Shown here: piece by piece, positions 29,378-37,183 of the stretch
Position numbering within the stretch: the first letter of the stretch is position 1
Layout: each line of letters opens with the position of its first letter
Source: Ruminococcus bovis
GTDB lineage: Bacteria > Bacillota > Clostridia > Oscillospirales > Acutalibacteraceae
Direction: 5' to 3'
Length of the DNA: 64,000 bases
Assembly (NCBI RefSeq): GCF_005601135.1
Contig: NZ_CP039381.1
Location: forward strand, 1,051,941 to 1,115,940
Notes under the pieces: generated by a model
Databases searched by the model: none
What the model saw: only the letters and a program-made list of their open reading frames with translations
Told to the model about the DNA's origin: nothing
Position numbers and translations under genes: made by a program

Positions 29378-30766
29378 ATGAATAAAGTAACTAAGCCAAT
29401 GTATTCTGATGAAGTACTAAAGATTTTTAGAAGTAATCTTCCTAAGGAAGAACTAATAGAAAAAATTTCCGATTACCATATGGGTGATATTGCCGATGCA
29501 TTTGAGAAAATGACATCGGAAGAAAGAAAGTCACTATACCCTGTGTTGGGTGTTGAAATGGTGGCTGAGATATTCTCTTATATTGAGGACTCAGAAGAAT
29601 ATATCAAGGAAATTAATTCCGATAAAGTAGCTAACTTGATTTCAGAAATGGACTCAGATGATGCTGTTGATATTCTGGAGAAGTTAAGTGATACTGACAG
29701 AAAGAGAATTGTTGCTTTACTTGACAATGATGCAAAACAAGATGTTAGTATGATTTTGTCATATGAAGATGATGAAATCGGTAGTGAGATGACAACTAAC
29801 TATATTGTTGTAAACAAAAATCTTACTATTAAAGAGGCTACCCATCAGCTAATTACTCAAGCAGGAGAAAATGACAACATTAATACTATTTATGTTGTTG
29901 ATGATAATGACAGTTTCTACGGTGCTATCGACTTAAAGGACTTGATTGTTGCAAGGGAATATCAGTCCCTTGATGAACTGATTATAAAGTCCTACCCATA
30001 TGTAAAGGCCAATGAAAAAATAGTTGATTGTATTGAACAACTAAAGGACTATGCAGAAGACTCAATCCCTGTACTTGATGACAACAAACATATCTTAGGT
30101 GTAATTACTGCCCATGATATTGTTGAAGTTGTTGATGAAGAACTTGGTGAAGATTATGCAAAGCTAGGTGGTTTGACTGCTGAAGAAGATTTAAACGAAA
30201 CAACTTTGCAAAGTACAAAGAAAAGATTGCCTTGGTTAATAATCTTGTTATTCTTAGGAATGGGTGTTTCTTCAGTTGTAGGTATGTTTGAAACAGTTGT
30301 TGCAGTTATTCCTATTGTAATATGTTTTCAGTCACTAATCCTTGATATGGCAGGTAATGTAGGTACACAGTCACTGGCTGTTACAATTCGTGTACTTATG
30401 GATGAAAACTTAAAAGCATCTGACAAAGTTAAGCTGATGTTTAAGGAAGTAAGAGTAGGTTTTTCTAATGGTCTTTTACTTGGAACTATGTCATTTATTT
30501 TTGTAGGATTGTATATTTTCTTGTTTAAAGGTAATACATTTGGATATTCTTTCTTAGTATCCGGTTGTGTTGGATTTTCACTTTTAGCCTCAATGGTTAT
30601 TTCAAGTTTGGTAGGTACATTAGTTCCTATGTTCTTTAGCAAGATTAAGGTTGACCCTGCAGTAGCCTCAGGTCCACTGATTACAACAATAAATGACCTT
30701 GTTGCAGTAGTAACTTACTATGGTATGGTGTGGATATTCTTAATTGATATTTTTAAGTTAGCATAG
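29378..30766 (+). CDS. mgtE: Magnesium transporter MgtE
   Basis: A 462-residue MgtE-family Mg2+ channel/transporter. In order: an N-terminal helical superhelix of acidic MgtE_N repeats (about 1-125), a CBS pair (about 130-255; SEMTTNYIVVNKNLTIKEA, YPYVKANEKIVDCIEQLKDY) that senses cytoplasmic Mg2+, a plug helix, then five transmembrane helices (about 280-460). The pore and ion-site motifs LDMAGNVGTQSLAV and DPAVASGPLITTINDL are intact. TAGGAGG precedes the ATG. It follows a leader with a small ORF and an attenuator-like hairpin, and it lies between candidate small RNAs A and B. The CCTCC loops of those RNAs could pair with its ribosome site. Confidence 0.95.
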   Translation: MNKVTKPMYSDEVLKIFRSNLPKEELIEKISDYHMGDIADAFEKMTSEERKSLYPVLGVEMVAEIFSYIEDSEEYIKEINSDKVANLISEMDSDDAVDILEKLSDTDRKRIVALLDNDAKQDVSMILSYEDDEIGSEMTTNYIVVNKNLTIKEATHQLITQAGENDNINTIYVVDDNDSFYGAIDLKDLIVAREYQSLDELIIKSYPYVKANEKIVDCIEQLKDYAEDSIPVLDDNKHILGVITAHDIVEVVDEELGEDYAKLGGLTAEEDLNETTLQSTKKRLPWLIILLFLGMGVSSVVGMFETVVAVIPIVICFQSLILDMAGNVGTQSLAVTIRVLMDENLKASDKVKLMFKEVRVGFSNGLLLGTMSFIFVGLYIFLFKGNTFGYSFLVSGCVGFSLLASMVISSLVGTLVPMFFSKIKVDPAVASGPLITTINDLVAVVTYYGMVWIFLIDIFKLA

Positions 30767-30790
30767 ATGAATAATGAAATTTTCTCATAG

Positions 30791-30857
30791 TTTTCACATA
30801 ACTGACAGATATATTTCAAATTATTATAACAGTAAAAACAAATTGTAGGGTTATACT
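30791..30857 (+). promoter_or_regulatory. Two-box promoter B
   Basis: TTTTCACA at 30791, ATTTCAA at 30813, -10 TATACT at 30852. The 61- and 39-bp spacings equal those of A, C and D. Confidence 0.8.
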
Positions 30858-30863
30858 ATAACC

Positions 30864-31008
30864 GTACTAAAGAAATGGAGCCGCAACCATTTCAGTATAT
30901 TGTTCTACCCTCCTCAATGTAATCAATAAGATTTACATTGTACCCCTCATTTTTAATGAAAGACACAAAGCACTGAGTTATCCACAAGCTCAGTGCTTTG
31001 TTATTTTT
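30864..31008 (+). ncRNA. Candidate small RNA B (CU-rich, mgtE downstream)
   Basis: Closely related to A: the first 40 nt are nearly identical (GTACTAAAGAAATGGAGCC...), with the same hairpin I, the TTCTACCCTCCTC loop and TACCCCTCATTTT. The terminal stem (30966-30977 with 30989-31000) is followed by TTATTTTTA, a good intrinsic terminator. Differences in stems are mostly pairing-compatible. The terminator loop contains TTATCCACA, an exact DnaA-box consensus. No ORF. Confidence 0.7.
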
Positions 31009-31028
31009 ACAGATAGTTTTTCTAATAC

Positions 31029-31095
31029 TTTTCACATAAATTACAAGTATATTTCAATTATTTGTAAAATGAAAAACATATTGACTTTATATACT
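31029..31095 (+). promoter_or_regulatory. Two-box promoter C
   Basis: TTTTCACA at 31029, ATTTCAA at 31051, -10 TATACT at 31090; the same 61/39-bp geometry. Confidence 0.8.
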
Positions 31096-31101
31096 ATAAG
31101 C

Positions 31102-31224
31102 GTACTAAAGAGATACAGAGCTTTAGATACATTGTTTTATCTCCTCAAATAAAACATTGAAAAACCCCTCATTTTTTTCATTAAGTCAAAAACACCGAAC
31201 ATTAGGTTCGGTGTTTTGCCTTTT
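31102..31224 (+). ncRNA. Candidate small RNA C (divergent copy)
   Basis: It starts GTACTAAAG like A and B, but the 5' hairpin is rebuilt: GTACTAAAG pairs with CTTTAG and TAC (31102-31130). Hairpin II is TGTTTTAT/ATAAAACA around loop CTCCTCAA, and ACCCCTCATTTTT follows. It ends in AAAACACCGAAC/GTTCGGTGTTTT (31189-31217). Different sequence with the same architecture is evidence for selection on RNA structure and on the CTCC loops. Confidence 0.65.
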
Positions 31225-31239
31225 GTAATGTGTTTTTTC

Positions 31240-31306
31240 TTTTCACACAAAACACATTTATAATTCAACTGTTACTAACAGTAATAACAAAGTGGTGAAC
31301 TATACT
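31240..31306 (+). promoter_or_regulatory. Two-box promoter D, upstream of a protein gene
   Basis: TTTTCACA at 31240, AATTCAA at 31262, -10 TATACT at 31301; again 61 and 39 bp. This copy drives the ImmA/IrrE-like gene at 31375 and not a small RNA. Confidence 0.75.
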
Positions 31307-31374
31307 ATAACCAAGCTAGAAAAATATAGAAATTAATTAACTTATTATATAGTAAAATTGTAAAGGAGATTATT

Positions 31375-32073
31375 ATGGCTTATTTAACAGAGAAGAATAT
31401 AGAAACAATTGCATATAGTATTGTACAGCAGTATATGAATGTTTATAACATTAGCAGTAATGAAGTCTTTAAGGTTAGTCCTGAGAATGTAGCAAATATG
31501 TTGGGTATTAAGATTCAGTATGTTGACTTTAACGATAAAGAAGTTCTGGGCAAAGTTGCTTTGTGTAATGTGAAAGACGAAATAGGTGAAAGGGAAGTAA
31601 CCCTTAACAACAAGACTGTTTATATGAATAAACAGTTGCTAAAGGGCAGTAGTGGTCACAGAAACTTTGTAACAATGTGTGGAATTTCTTTCTTAATTCT
31701 TAACCGTATTAATAGTGACTTGTATGGTGAAAAGTACCGTAAAAAGTCTATCACTTTGAGAGATGCACCAAGTGATGATATTGTTGAAGGTATCACTTCT
31801 ACTTTAGCATTAGAAATATTGATGCCAAAGGAAACTATCAACTTAGTTTTTAACAAGGTTTATGGTGTTGATAAGTTGAATGTTATCAATCCTGTTGTGG
31901 ATAAAGGAAACTTTATAAAGTTTAACGCAATGGCTGATATGTTTGGTGTAACTAAGGAGATTTTGGCTATAAGATTACAGAAGATGGGTAAGCTGACTGA
32001 ATATCAGTTCTGTGGTTATGAAAACTTGTTGCAACTGCTTATGGCATTGAAGAACTACCATTGCAAGGCTTAG
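31375..32073 (+). CDS. Degenerate ImmA/IrrE-like protein (zinc motif lost)
   Basis: 232 residues with an AAAGGAG ribosome site. The layout recalls ImmA/IrrE (DUF955) metallopeptidases. An N-terminal helical part has SPENVANMLGIKIQYVDF, then strands. A helix HRNFVTMCGISFLILNRI stands where HEXXH (typically AHELGHFLLH) is expected. VEGITSTLALEILMPKE corresponds to the ANxFAAELLMP helix. A C-terminal FGVTKEILAIRLQKMGKL matches the VS..AI..RL..LG motif. The catalytic His/Glu are absent, so a protease role is unlikely; a ligand- or repressor-binding role is inferred. It is controlled by promoter D, shared with the candidate small RNAs. The family assignment rests on pattern only. Confidence 0.55.
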   Translation: MAYLTEKNIETIAYSIVQQYMNVYNISSNEVFKVSPENVANMLGIKIQYVDFNDKEVLGKVALCNVKDEIGEREVTLNNKTVYMNKQLLKGSSGHRNFVTMCGISFLILNRINSDLYGEKYRKKSITLRDAPSDDIVEGITSTLALEILMPKETINLVFNKVYGVDKLNVINPVVDKGNFIKFNAMADMFGVTKEILAIRLQKMGKLTEYQFCGYENLLQLLMALKNYHCKA

Positions 32074-32170
32074 TTTATGAACAAAATATAGATTTACTAT
32101 GAATAAATTTACTATTATAAGCCTTTAGTGAATTTGATATAAAAATTTTTAACTTTTTTCAAAAAAACCA

Positions 32171-32268
32171 TTGACATTTTATATTTATGTGGTATTATTT
32201 AATTAAAGAAGAAAAGAAATAGTAAACAAGATATAAACATTCTAGAGTGTTATTATATAAGCGTACAG
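32171..32268 (+). promoter_or_regulatory. Promoter(s) of the small membrane protein gene
   Basis: TTGACA (32171-32176), 16 bp, TATTAT (32193-32198) is a good promoter. A second -10-like TATTATATAAGCGTACAG at 32251 resembles the -10/start segment of promoters A-C but lacks the upstream boxes. Confidence 0.55.
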
Positions 32269-32291
32269 TGTATTACAAGGAGGTATTACCG

Positions 32292-32495
32292 ATGTACCAT
32301 GGGATTATAGTTCTTGCCGTAGTTTTGGTTTTAATGACTTTACTTTTAGCTACATGTGTTGGGATTGTATTATATATGAATAGATCTAGCAAACCAACAA
32401 TTAGCAAATCAAATAACGATAATGTTAAGAAGAAACAACCAATTCCCGACATTGAAAACCTTGATATGGTGGCTTTGTTCGGTAAAAAAGCCTAA
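32292..32495 (+). CDS. Small single-pass membrane protein
   Basis: 67 residues from an ATG with a near-perfect AAGGAGG ribosome site (32278-32284). One transmembrane helix (about residues 3-29, GIIVLAVVLVLMTLLLATCVGIVLY) is followed by a basic, Ser/Asn-rich cytoplasmic-type tail. The tail ends IPDIENLDMVALFGKKA, where the charged and hydrophobic spacing suggests a short amphipathic binding segment. No known family is recognised. It follows the ImmA/IrrE-like gene but has its own promoter. Confidence 0.65.
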   Translation: MYHGIIVLAVVLVLMTLLLATCVGIVLYMNRSSKPTISKSNNDNVKKKQPIPDIENLDMVALFGKKA

Positions 32496-32636
32496 TTTTA
32501 TCAAGTAAATTACAATTGAATATTTAAAAAATTGAACTTAATTGTTCAAAGTATCTACACAAACAAATTAAATAATTTAATTAATACGAAAAATTAATTA
32601 AGAATTTTTATTTTAACTTTTATTATAATTCCATTG

Positions 32637-32750
32637 TCACATATGTGATAAATATAGGTGGCTTACTAAGATGTAATACTTACGGATAAAATTTTAATTT
32701 TAATTTGGAAGGACATAAGGAACATACCCAACAAGGTATGTTCCTTTTTG
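32637..32750 (+). ncRNA. Possible short transcript with terminator, otherwise empty gap
   Basis: A perfect palindrome TCACATATGTGA (32637-32648) and a TAAATATAGG-like -10 precede about 90 nt without an ORF. This ends at a strong terminator (AAGGAACATACC/GGTATGTTCCTT, 32717-32745, then T5). The stretch could encode a very small RNA. The terminator may merely close the preceding gene. Nothing else is seen between 32496 and 32760. Confidence 0.35.
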
Positions 32751-32778
32751 TGTTTCTAAATATTTTTACAAAAAGTAT

Positions 32779-32807
32779 TTGACAAATATTATTTTTAATG
32801 ATATTAT
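32779..32807 (+). promoter_or_regulatory. Promoter of the TPP riboswitch transcript
   Basis: TTGACA (32779-32784), 17 bp, TATTAT (32802-32807). Confidence 0.8.
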
Positions 32808-32819
32808 AGTTGCAAATCA

Positions 32820-32951
32820 AACAGGGGAGCTACAAAAGTGGCTGAGAGTAAGGTGTGTGCCTTAGACCCTTAACCTGATTCGGATAATGCCGGCGTAGGG
32901 AGCTTTAAGATAGGATTTTTATGGCACTGTGCGTCTGCATAGTGCTTTTTT
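32820..32951 (+). promoter_or_regulatory. TPP riboswitch with terminator
   Basis: THI element: GGGGAGCTACAAAAGTGGCT, the CTGAGAG core at about 32850, a variable P3 arm, then ACCCTTAACCTGATTCGGAT and TGCCGGCGTAGGGAGCT. The expression platform is a terminator (GCACTGTGC/GCATAGTGC, 32924-32945, then T6). Thiamine diphosphate should switch off the downstream thiT gene. Confidence 0.95.
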
Positions 32952-32969
32952 ATTTTGGGAGGAACAATA

Positions 32970-33554
32970 ATGGAAATGAGAAAAAAGACTATCTTAAGAT
33001 TGTGTGAAAGTGCTATTATGATTGCACTTGCTACTGTGTTAAGTATGATTAAGTTTGCGAACTTACCTTTTGGTGGCAGTGTAACACTTTGCAGTATGTT
33101 GCCACTAGTACTGATTGCTTACCGTTATAAGTGGAAGTGGGGAGTACTTACCGGTGTTGTTTATGGACTTGTACAAATGGTACTTGGAGCAAACAACCTT
33201 TCTTACGGTACATCGGCTTTAGCAGTTATATTAATTATTATGTTTGACTACCTTGTAGCTTTTGGTGTAATAGGTTTTGCCGGTATTTTTAGAGATAAAT
33301 TCCACAACCAACCACTTGAAATTGCTTTAGGTTCATTTCTTGCTTGTGCATTAAGATATATCTGTCACTTTATTTCAGGTTGGGCAGTATGGTATATTTG
33401 GGCACCTGAGGGACAACCTGCTTGGCTATATTCAGTAACATACAACGCAACATATATGATACCTGAAACTATCGTAACAATTGTTGTTGGTGTACTTGTT
33501 GCACTTTTTCTTGACTTTAGAAAAGACACAGTCAGCGTATTAAAGAGAGCATAA
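32970..33554 (+). CDS. thiT: Thiamin ECF-transporter S component ThiT
   Basis: A 194-residue membrane protein with six hydrophobic segments. It is the thiamin-binding S component that works with the shared EcfAAT module (not in this window). Family features: ESAIMIALATVLSMIKFANLPFGGSVTLCSMLPLVLIAYRYKWKWGV near the N terminus and the thiamin-site segment RYICHFISGWAVWYIWAPEGQPAWLYSVTYNATYMIPE. The ATG at 32970 follows GGGAGG by 7 nt. The TPP riboswitch directly upstream confirms the substrate. Confidence 0.96.
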   Translation: MEMRKKTILRLCESAIMIALATVLSMIKFANLPFGGSVTLCSMLPLVLIAYRYKWKWGVLTGVVYGLVQMVLGANNLSYGTSALAVILIIMFDYLVAFGVIGFAGIFRDKFHNQPLEIALGSFLACALRYICHFISGWAVWYIWAPEGQPAWLYSVTYNATYMIPETIVTIVVGVLVALFLDFRKDTVSVLKRA

Positions 33555-33583
33555 GTATTTAACATATATCTACTATTACAGCA

Positions 33584-33614
33584 AAAAGCCTAGGGAATAA
33601 AACCCTAGGCTTTT
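33584..33614. terminator. Bidirectional terminator between thiT and lepA
   Basis: AAAAGCCTAGGG and CCCTAGGCTTTT around AATAAAA, with A and T tracts on either side; it serves both converging genes. Confidence 0.85.
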
Positions 33615-33635
33615 AGCTTTATATAATGTTGTAAA

Positions 33636-35447
33636 TTAGTCTGAATCAAGTTTAAGAACTGCCATAAATGCCTCTTGTGGAACTTCAACAGAACCAAGCT
33701 GACGCATTCTCTTCTTACCTTCTTTTTGCTTTTCAAGTAGTTTCTTTTTACGAGTAATGTCACCACCGTAACACTTAGCAAGAACATCTTTACGCATAGC
33801 CTTAACAGTTTCTCTGGCAATAATCTTGCCACCGATACAAGCCTGAATTGGCACTTCAAACAACTGTCTTGGAATTTTTTCCTTTAGTTTTTCTGCCATT
33901 TTTCTTGCTCTGCCATATGCTTTATCTGCGTGAATAATAAATGATAGTGCGTCAATTACTTCACCGTTTAGCATAATGTCAAGTTTAACAAGCTGACTTT
34001 CTCTGTAATCCTTTAGTTCATAGTCAAAGGATGCATAGCCTCTTGTTCTGCTTTTTAGTGTGTCGAAGAAATCATAAATAATTTCAGCAAGTGGCATTTC
34101 ATAGTGAATATCAACTCTGTCTGAGTCAATGTAATCCATACCAACAAAGATACCTCGTCTATCCTGACAAAGCTCCATAATGTTACCTACATATTCTGAT
34201 GGTGCATAAATATGAGCATCAGTCATAGGTTCTTCAGCCTTTGCAATAAGTGCAGGGTCAGGGTAGTTGGTAGGGTTACTAATCATTTCAACAGTACCAT
34301 CGGTTTTTGTAATTCTGTAACTAACTGATGGTGCAGTTGTAATAAGGTCAAGGTTGTATTCTCTTTCAAGTCTTTCTTGGATAATTTCCATATGAAGCAG
34401 ACCTAAGAAACCACATCTAAAACCAAAGCCCAAAGCAACAGAAGTTTCTGCGTCAAATGTTAGTGATGCATCATTTAGCTTTAATTTTTCAAGTGCATCT
34501 CGTAAGTCGCCGTACTTTGCACCGTCAGCCGGATAAATACCACAGAATACCATTGACTGTGCTGCTCTGTAGCCCGGTAGTGGTTCTTCTGCCGGATTGG
34601 ATACAAGAGTAACTGTATCACCAACTTGGGCATCCTGTAGGCTTTTGATAGATGCTGCAATATAACCAACTTCACCGGCATATAGACCATCTCTCTGTTC
34701 AAGAGAAGTTGCTCTCATATAACCACATTCAACAACTTGGAATGTACTGCCTGTTGCCATTAATTTAAATTGATCACCGGGATGAATTTGACCGTCTTTA
34801 ACTCTAACATAAATAATAACGCCCTTGTAGCTATCGTAGTAACTATCGAAGATTAATGCTCTTAGTGGGTCGTTGTAGTCACCTGTTGGAGCAGGTACAT
34901 CACTGACAATTCTTTCCATAACATCGTGAATGTTAAGTCCTGTCTTTGCTGATACACAAGGACAACCTTCTGCCGGAATACCGATAACATCTTCGATTTC
35001 TTTAATTACTCTGTCCGGATCGGCACTTGGTAGGTCGATTTTGTTAACAACCGGTACAATCTCAAGACCACCGTCAACTGCAAGATATGTGTTAGCAAGG
35101 GTTTGAGCCTCAATACCTTGACTGGCATCAACAACAAGCACAGCACCTTCACAAGCTGCAAGTGAACGAGATACTTCATAGTTAAAGTCAACATGACCGG
35201 GAGTATCAATTAAGTTAAACTGATAAGTTTCACCATCATCTGCTTTGTACAGTAGTGTTACTGCGTGAGCCTTAATGGTGATACCTCTTTCTCTTTCAAG
35301 GTCCATATCGTCCAGAATTTGGTCTTCCATTTCTCTCTTTGCAACTGATTCTGTCTGTTCAAGAATACGGTCGGCAAGTGTGGATTTACCATGGTCGATA
35401 TGAGCAATTATGCTGAAATTTCTAATTTTGTCTTGTGGAAATGACAT
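33636..35447 (-). CDS. lepA: Elongation factor 4 (LepA)
   Basis: A 603-residue translational GTPase, the normal LepA length, acting on stalled or mispositioned ribosomes. G motifs: [14 protein letters not shown] (G1), RGITIKA (G2), DTPGHVDF (G3), NKIDLP (G4) and SAKTG (G5). The LepA-specific C terminus ends [52 protein letters not shown] precedes the ATG. It stands alone, bounded by terminators at 33584-33614 and 35508-35536. Confidence 0.98.
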   Translation of the reverse strand: MSFPQDKIRNFSIIAHIDHGKSTLADRILEQTESVAKREMEDQILDDMDLERERGITIKAHAVTLLYKADDGETYQFNLIDTPGHVDFNYEVSRSLAACEGAVLVVDASQGIEAQTLANTYLAVDGGLEIVPVVNKIDLPSADPDRVIKEIEDVIGIPAEGCPCVSAKTGLNIHDVMERIVSDVPAPTGDYNDPLRALIFDSYYDSYKGVIIYVRVKDGQIHPGDQFKLMATGSTFQVVECGYMRATSLEQRDGLYAGEVGYIAASIKSLQDAQVGDTVTLVSNPAEEPLPGYRAAQSMVFCGIYPADGAKYGDLRDALEKLKLNDASLTFDAETSVALGFGFRCGFLGLLHMEIIQERLEREYNLDLITTAPSVSYRITKTDGTVEMISNPTNYPDPALIAKAEEPMTDAHIYAPSEYVGNIMELCQDRRGIFVGMDYIDSDRVDIHYEMPLAEIIYDFFDTLKSRTRGYASFDYELKDYRESQLVKLDIMLNGEVIDALSFIIHADKAYGRARKMAEKLKEKIPRQLFEVPIQACIGGKIIARETVKAMRKDVLAKCYGGDITRKKKLLEKQKEGKKRMRQLGSVEVPQEAFMAVLKLDSD

Positions 35448-35507
35448 ATAATCACCTTTATATTAAAACTTTCCTTTTTATTTATTATCCATATTATTAT
35501 AACATAT

Positions 35508-35536
35508 AAAAAATTGCCCGACAAGGTGTCAGGCAA
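35508..35536 (-). terminator. Terminator of the LCP-family gene
   Basis: On the minus strand a 10-bp stem with a 3-nt loop (arms 35514-35523, 35527-35536) followed by U6. Confidence 0.85.
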
Positions 35537-35548
35537 CTTCTTTAGATT

Positions 35549-37015
35549 TTATTTTAAATCTGTGTAAATGTAGTGAGAAATATCTTTTCTTGTGTCTTTC
35601 CAACTGTTCATTTGGATAATCCATGCACCTGCATCAGTTGTTCCATCTGTCCAACCTGAGGTTTCTTCCGGATAACACTTATCACTGGTTTTGTAGGTGA
35701 AGAATTTGTAGCTGTACTTAATTAGCCAGTTTAAATCATTCTTGCTTAAATCAGTTAGAATATATTTCTTTAGCTTGTTTGTAATGTCCTTAATTTCCTT
35801 AACTGAAGAATCTTTGTATGACTCAACAAGTCCCATTAACATTCTTCTTTGACGAGATGTTCTTGTAAAGTCTGAACCTGAGAATTGTTCTGAACCTCTG
35901 TCACGACAGAACCAAAGTGCCTGTTGACCGTTTAATTTCTGTGAACCGTCCTTAACCTGTACTTCGCCATAAGTACCGGCTTGACCGTTCTTGTTTAACT
36001 GCCAGTTAATGTAACCACATTCATCCTGATCAAGCTGAACATCAACACCACCAAGGGCATCTACAATATCTTTAAACTTGCTAAAGCCTACTGAAATGTA
36101 GTTATCAATTTTGATACCATAGTTCTTTTCAATAGTTTTTACTGCTAACTTTGGACCACCATAGGCAAATGCTGCGTTTAGTTTATCTTTGTTGTAGCCG
36201 TCAATATCAACATAAGTGTCACGCATAAATGAGCTGAACTTAATTTCCTTGTTGTTGCTGTCAATAGATACAAGAATCATTGAGTCTGAACGGCTGGTGC
36301 CATTGTCAGGTGCATCAGTACCTAGCAGAATAATATTTTTAACTGCAGGGTTAGTGTAGCACTTAACACCATCAACCTTTACAGTAGTAGTTTTGCCTCT
36401 CTTAATGTCAAGACCTGTTGTATCGAACTTACCGTTGTGCCAACCGGTTTTACTGTCAAATGTGTAGTTTAAGTATAATTTACCTGACATATCGGAATTG
36501 CTGATTTTAAAAGTGAATTTATCTGTTTTCTTTGGTAGGTCTGTAGTATGAGAATCTAGCTTTGCATTTTTGTAAGTTTTGTTTACAACTTCCTTTGCAT
36601 AATCCTCAGGAAAACCACCTACAGCAGTATATTCAATACTTTTTAAGTCATAGCTTATAGAGTCTAGCTTGTAAGAATCTTTAGAATCCTTTTCTTTAGT
36701 GTATTTTAAGTCAACAGGAAAGCCCTTTACTTCATAAGTTTCATTTGTCAAATCAGCCTTTGCAGTTAGAGAAAGTTCCTCATCACCTGAATTTGCTTTG
36801 TCTTTGTCATAGTCAATACTATCAACTTTAAAGTCAAAGTTAAAACCACTAATCTTCTGACTTGATAGACCTTTATCATTCTGTAAATCCTTTATCATTC
36901 TTGACTCGCTAAGTGACATAGGATTTCTCAATACAAAATAAAGTGTTATTGCAATAGCTGCAACAACCACTACCCCTATTACAGAGAAAAGTATTATTTT
37001 AGATTTTTTACCCAT
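35549..37015 (-). CDS. LytR-CpsA-Psr (LCP) family protein
   Basis: A 488-residue membrane-anchored protein: short cytoplasmic start MGKKSK, one transmembrane helix (about 7-30), an atypical acidic spacer of about 190 residues rich in Asp/Lys, then the LCP domain (about 225-425). Key LCP residues appear in NIILLGTDAP, SRSDSMILVSID, FSSFMRDTYVDIDGY, KLNAAFAYGG and WFCRDRGSEQFSGSDFTRTSRQRRML. LCP enzymes transfer undecaprenyl-linked glycopolymers to peptidoglycan. The long spacer is unusual for the family and may form an extra domain. The promoter at 37062-37091 (TTGATA, 18 bp, TATAAT) lies upstream. Neighbours murF and ddl also act in wall synthesis. Confidence 0.92.
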   Translation of the reverse strand: MGKKSKIILFSVIGVVVVAAIAITLYFVLRNPMSLSESRMIKDLQNDKGLSSQKISGFNFDFKVDSIDYDKDKANSGDEELSLTAKADLTNETYEVKGFPVDLKYTKEKDSKDSYKLDSISYDLKSIEYTAVGGFPEDYAKEVVNKTYKNAKLDSHTTDLPKKTDKFTFKISNSDMSGKLYLNYTFDSKTGWHNGKFDTTGLDIKRGKTTTVKVDGVKCYTNPAVKNIILLGTDAPDNGTSRSDSMILVSIDSNNKEIKFSSFMRDTYVDIDGYNKDKLNAAFAYGGPKLAVKTIEKNYGIKIDNYISVGFSKFKDIVDALGGVDVQLDQDECGYINWQLNKNGQAGTYGEVQVKDGSQKLNGQQALWFCRDRGSEQFSGSDFTRTSRQRRMLMGLVESYKDSSVKEIKDITNKLKKYILTDLSKNDLNWLIKYSYKFFTYKTSDKCYPEETSGWTDGTTDAGAWIIQMNSWKDTRKDISHYIYTDLK

Positions 37016-37061
37016 ATTATCAAATTACCCTCCTTGAATTTTAGCAAAATTCCATAATAGA

Positions 37062-37091
37062 ATTATACCACTATACAATATATAATATCAA
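37062..37091 (-). promoter_or_regulatory. Promoter of the LCP-family gene
   Basis: Minus strand: TTGATA (37086-37091), 18 bp, TATAAT (37062-37067). Confidence 0.65.
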
Positions 37092-37150
37092 TACTTGTTA
37101 CAACATTGATATATAAATGTGCTTATTATTATATGTATGTAAAAAGTAAT

Positions 37151-37177
37151 AAAAAAATCAGCCCCTAAGGGCTGATA
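37151..37177 (-). terminator. Terminator of the ddl-murF operon
   Basis: ATCAGCCC and GGGCTGAT around a 4-nt loop, with an A7 run on the left giving the U tract. Confidence 0.85.
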
Positions 37178-37183
37178 GTTAAT

